Origin: Rhodospirillales bacterium
GTDB lineage: Bacteria; Pseudomonadota; Alphaproteobacteria; Acetobacterales; Acetobacteraceae
DNA: 7,589 nt
Direction: 5' to 3'
Assembly: GCA_028870815.1 (NCBI GenBank)
Contig: JAGWOU010000071.1
Location: 1-7,589 of the forward strand
The translations under genes and the position numbers were made by a program. The notes beneath the pieces were generated by a model. The model saw nothing but the letters and a program-made list of their open reading frames with translations. It was not told the origin of the DNA and did no database searches. The number at the start of each line of letters is the position of its first letter. The first letter of the stretch is position 1. Of the stretch, positions 5,874 through 7,589 are shown piece after piece.

Positions 5874-5927
5874 TCTGAATGATTTAAAAGATTAGCACGC
5901 GGGATCAACCACGTAATGGAAGCTTAA

Positions 5928-6782
5928 TCAGCCTTCCAGCAGAAACGCCTTGATCCGTGCCTGGCTTTCGTAATCCATCAGCGCCGGAGCGTGGCCCGCA
6001 TCCTGCACCACATAGCCCTCTGCCCCTTCGGCCAGCATGCACTCATAGGTTTCGGGCAGCAGCAGGTCGCTGCGGGCACCGCGGATGACGAGGCGCGGCA
6101 TGTGGATCAACTCCCAGATCGGCCACATATCCACATCCAGCGGCACCGTGGCGCGGATCGGCTCGATGATCTTCGGGTCGTAATGCATCGCGATGGTTTT
6201 GCCCTCGCCCGAGGGGTCTGGCACCTGCCGGGCGGAGGACCGGGCCAGGGACGACCACTCGGCATCGGAAAGCACGCCGAAAGGCTCATGCACCTCGCGC
6301 AAATGCTGCGTCAGCGCCACGAGAGAGGCGAAGCGCTCAGGTGCCGCCGCCATATAGTCGCGGATGCGGGCGAGCGCCGCGGCGGGAATATGCGGGCCGA
6401 TATCGTTGAGCACCAGCCGGGTGATGGGTGTGCCCTGCGCGGCGGCGATCATCATGCCGCAAATGCCCCCCAGCGAGGTGCCAACCCACGCCACGGGCTT
6501 ATTGATCTGCGCCAGCAGATGCGCCAGCGCCAAGGCATAGGTGGGCGGCTGGTAGGCAAGTCCGTCGGCCAGCCAGTCGGACTTTCCACGCCCCGGCAGA
6601 TCCGGGCAGATGACATGGAAGCGATCTGACAACGCCTCGGCCAGCGCGTCGAAATCCCGCCCGTTGCGGGTGAGCCCATGCACGCAAACAACCGCCGGGG
6701 CAGCTGGGTTGCCGAATTCGACAAAGGCCATTTTATAGAAGCGCGCGCCAAACAAATAATTGACCGACCCAGACCGCGCCAT
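5928..6782 (-). CDS. Alpha/beta-fold hydrolase
   Basis: This is a 284-residue soluble alpha/beta hydrolase (esterase/lipase/dehalogenase superfamily); the substrate is unknown. The oxyanion-hole strand VCVHGLTRN (32-40) and the following CPDLPGRGKSDW (59-70) are classic. The nucleophile elbow is GTSLGG with Ser103. The acid is probably Asp239 in IRGARSDLL and the catalytic histidine His264 in DAGHAP, so a full Ser-Asp-His triad is present. A helical cap region lies at about 130-220. No signal peptide is seen. The start at 6782 is chosen because AAGGGGG (6789-6795) lies six bases before the ATG. The frame is open as far as 6965, but that extension would overlap the divergent gene and has no hydrolase-like content. 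The gene is divergent from the GT87 gene with 97 bases between starts. It precedes yihY by 54 bases without a visible terminator, so read-through into the envelope operon is possible. Confidence 0.9.
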   Translation of the reverse strand: MARSGSVNYLFGARFYKMAFVEFGNPAAPAVVCVHGLTRNGRDFDALAEALSDRFHVICPDLPGRGKSDWLADGLAYQPPTYALALAHLLAQINKPVAWVGTSLGGICGMMIAAAQGTPITRLVLNDIGPHIPAAALARIRDYMAAAPERFASLVALTQHLREVHEPFGVLSDAEWSSLARSSARQVPDPSGEGKTIAMHYDPKIIEPIRATVPLDVDMWPIWELIHMPRLVIRGARSDLLLPETYECMLAEGAEGYVVQDAGHAPALMDYESQARIKAFLLEG

Positions 6783-6879
6783 CGACCGCCCCCTTACTCG
6801 ACCATACGAAAATCCTGGCTTATGGCCATAGATGATGCCGCCTTTTGCCACAACCAGCCCTGCTGGAAGGATAATCACC
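6783..6879. promoter_or_regulatory. Divergent intergenic region between hydrolase and GT87 genes
   Basis: This 97-base stretch must carry the start signals for both flanking genes. It contains a perfect 10-base palindrome TATGGCCATA (6821-6830) near its middle and a Shine-Dalgarno site for each side (6789-6795 on -, 6865-6871 on +). Only weak -10/-35 candidates are visible, such as TATGGT on the - strand, and I do not assign exact promoters. Confidence 0.4.
6865..6871 (+). promoter_or_regulatory. Ribosome binding site for the GT87-type gene (supports GTG start at 6880)
   Basis: GGAAGGA lies 8 bases before GTG 6880. In-frame ATG codons at 6832 and 6835 have no comparable site upstream. Confidence 0.6.
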
Positions 6880-7589
6880 GTGCTTGTGGCGGCGGGGCTC
6901 GCGCTGAATCTTGCGCTGTTGGCCGCACTGCTGGCCGCCCATACCAGGCTGAACAGCGACTTCATGGCGTTCTGGTCGTTTCCGCGCTTCGTCGCGGTGC
7001 ATCCGCCAGGGCTGATCTATAACGCCGCCGCGCTCATGGCCTTCCAGCAACGGCTTTATGCAGGGTTTCACAGTTTCTACCCCTATCTCTACCCACCTAC
7101 GCTGCTGCTGCCGCTCTCCTGGCTGAAGCTTCTGCCCTTCGGCCCGGCGGAACTGGTTTGGACGCTACTGGGGGTGGCGGCGCTTGTGTTTGGCGTGCGC
7201 GCCATGTTTCCCGCCCGCCCTTGGGCCGTGCTGGCCGGGCTTCTGGCCAGTCCGGCGGCGCTCATCTGCGCCTCTACCGGGGAAACCGCTTTCTTCACCA
7301 CAGCCTTGCTGCTGGCGGGCTTTGCCTGCCTGCCACACCGCCCGGTTCTGGCGGGGTTATGGTTCGGGTTGCTGACACTGAAGCCCCAGCTTGGCGTGCT
7401 GCTGCCCTTCTTTTTGCTGGCACGAGGGGAGTGGCGGGCGATCCTTTCCACCTGTGTCACCGCCTTGCTGTTGAACAGCCTCTCCTGCGCGGTTTTCCCG
7501 GCCAATCTATGGGCGCTGTGGTGGCATACGCTGCCGGCTTATCAGAGCAGCTATTTCAACGCGGTAAAGGCGCTGAACCTTAATATCAT
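6880..7589 (+). CDS. GT87/DUF2029-family integral membrane glycosyltransferase (3' end outside window)
   Basis: This is the first 236 residues of a polytopic membrane protein of the GT-C type, which moves sugars from polyprenyl-phosphate donors on the outer face of the inner membrane. The first transmembrane segment (about 2-20) is followed by NSDFMAFW, where Asp27 sits in the first periplasmic loop like the catalytic aspartate of GT-C enzymes. Next come a PYLYPPTLLLPLSWL block (68-82), several further hydrophobic segments (about 92-108, 114-130, 137-150, 154-182 and 187-206) and LKPQLGVLLP (167-176). The YPP and KPQ blocks are typical of DUF2029/GT87. The reading frame is open at the window edge; full members are around 400 residues. 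GTG 6880 is preferred for its Shine-Dalgarno site. ATG 6832 or 6835 would add a 15-16 residue N-terminal tail and cannot be excluded. The acceptor sugar or lipid is unknown; nearness to lipid A genes hints at envelope glycan work. Confidence 0.8.
   Translation, partial: MLVAAGLALNLALLAALLAAHTRLNSDFMAFWSFPRFVAVHPPGLIYNAAALMAFQQRLYAGFHSFYPYLYPPTLLLPLSWLKLLPFGPAELVWTLLGVAALVFGVRAMFPARPWAVLAGLLASPAALICASTGETAFFTTALLLAGFACLPHRPVLAGLWFGLLTLKPQLGVLLPFFLLARGEWRAILSTCVTALLLNSLSCAVFPANLWALWWHTLPAYQSSYFNAVKALNLNI

Noticed and set aside
6783..6965. N-terminal extension of the alpha/beta hydrolase (start at 6965)
   Set aside because: It would run through the divergent promoter region and into the start of the GT87 gene, and adds no hydrolase-like or convincing signal-peptide sequence; ATG 6782 has a good ribosome site.
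7089..7505. 138-residue frame on the - strand and other + frames within the GT87 gene
   Set aside because: Shadows; the + strand frame from 6880 encodes a coherent series of membrane segments with family motifs.

Overview
The window looks like a piece of an alphaproteobacterial chromosome, most likely from the Acetobacteraceae/Rhodospirillales side (an inference). Base composition is high in GC throughout, codons mostly end in G or C, and the lipid A/Kdo gene order DUF374 acyltransferase - waaA - lpxK - lpxL is familiar from alphaproteobacteria. No transposon, phage, CRISPR, tRNA or rRNA signal is visible. Coding density is very high, and no stretch over 300 bases lacks a gene.

Left part, + strand (1-1153): the 3' end of a short-chain dehydrogenase/reductase gene is followed by a small two-gene unit. 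That unit is a PadR-family regulator with a histidine-rich N-terminus, closely resembling E. coli YqjI (the Ni/Fe-responsive repressor), and a 93-residue DUF2218 protein. In front of the regulator lies a short AT-rich island holding a perfect 11+11 base inverted repeat. This is probably its operator, overlapping a plausible sigma-70-type promoter.

Middle part, - strand (1166-5873, read right to left): a compact envelope operon of yihY/brkB-like membrane protein, DUF374 lysophospholipid-type acyltransferase, waaA (Kdo transferase), lpxK (lipid A 4'-kinase) and an lpxL/htrB-type late acyltransferase. The last three junctions (DUF374/waaA, waaA/lpxK, lpxK/lpxL) are all 4-base ATGA stop/start overlaps, and the yihY-DUF374 gap is 13 bases. 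LpxK phosphorylates the tetraacyl disaccharide, WaaA adds Kdo, and the LpxL-type enzyme adds a secondary acyl chain. This is therefore the late part of the lipid A-Kdo pathway in one transcription unit. It meets the DUF2218 gene tail to tail with a 12-base gap.

Right part: an alpha/beta hydrolase gene (- strand, 5928-6782) sits 54 bases upstream of yihY. It is divergent, across 97 bases, from a + strand gene for a multi-spanning GT87/DUF2029-type glycosyltransferase, which runs off the right edge.

No clearly new large system is present. The items most worth a second look are the YqjI-like regulator/operator/DUF2218 unit, the altered conserved motif in the DUF374 protein, and the presence of YihY in the lipid A operon.
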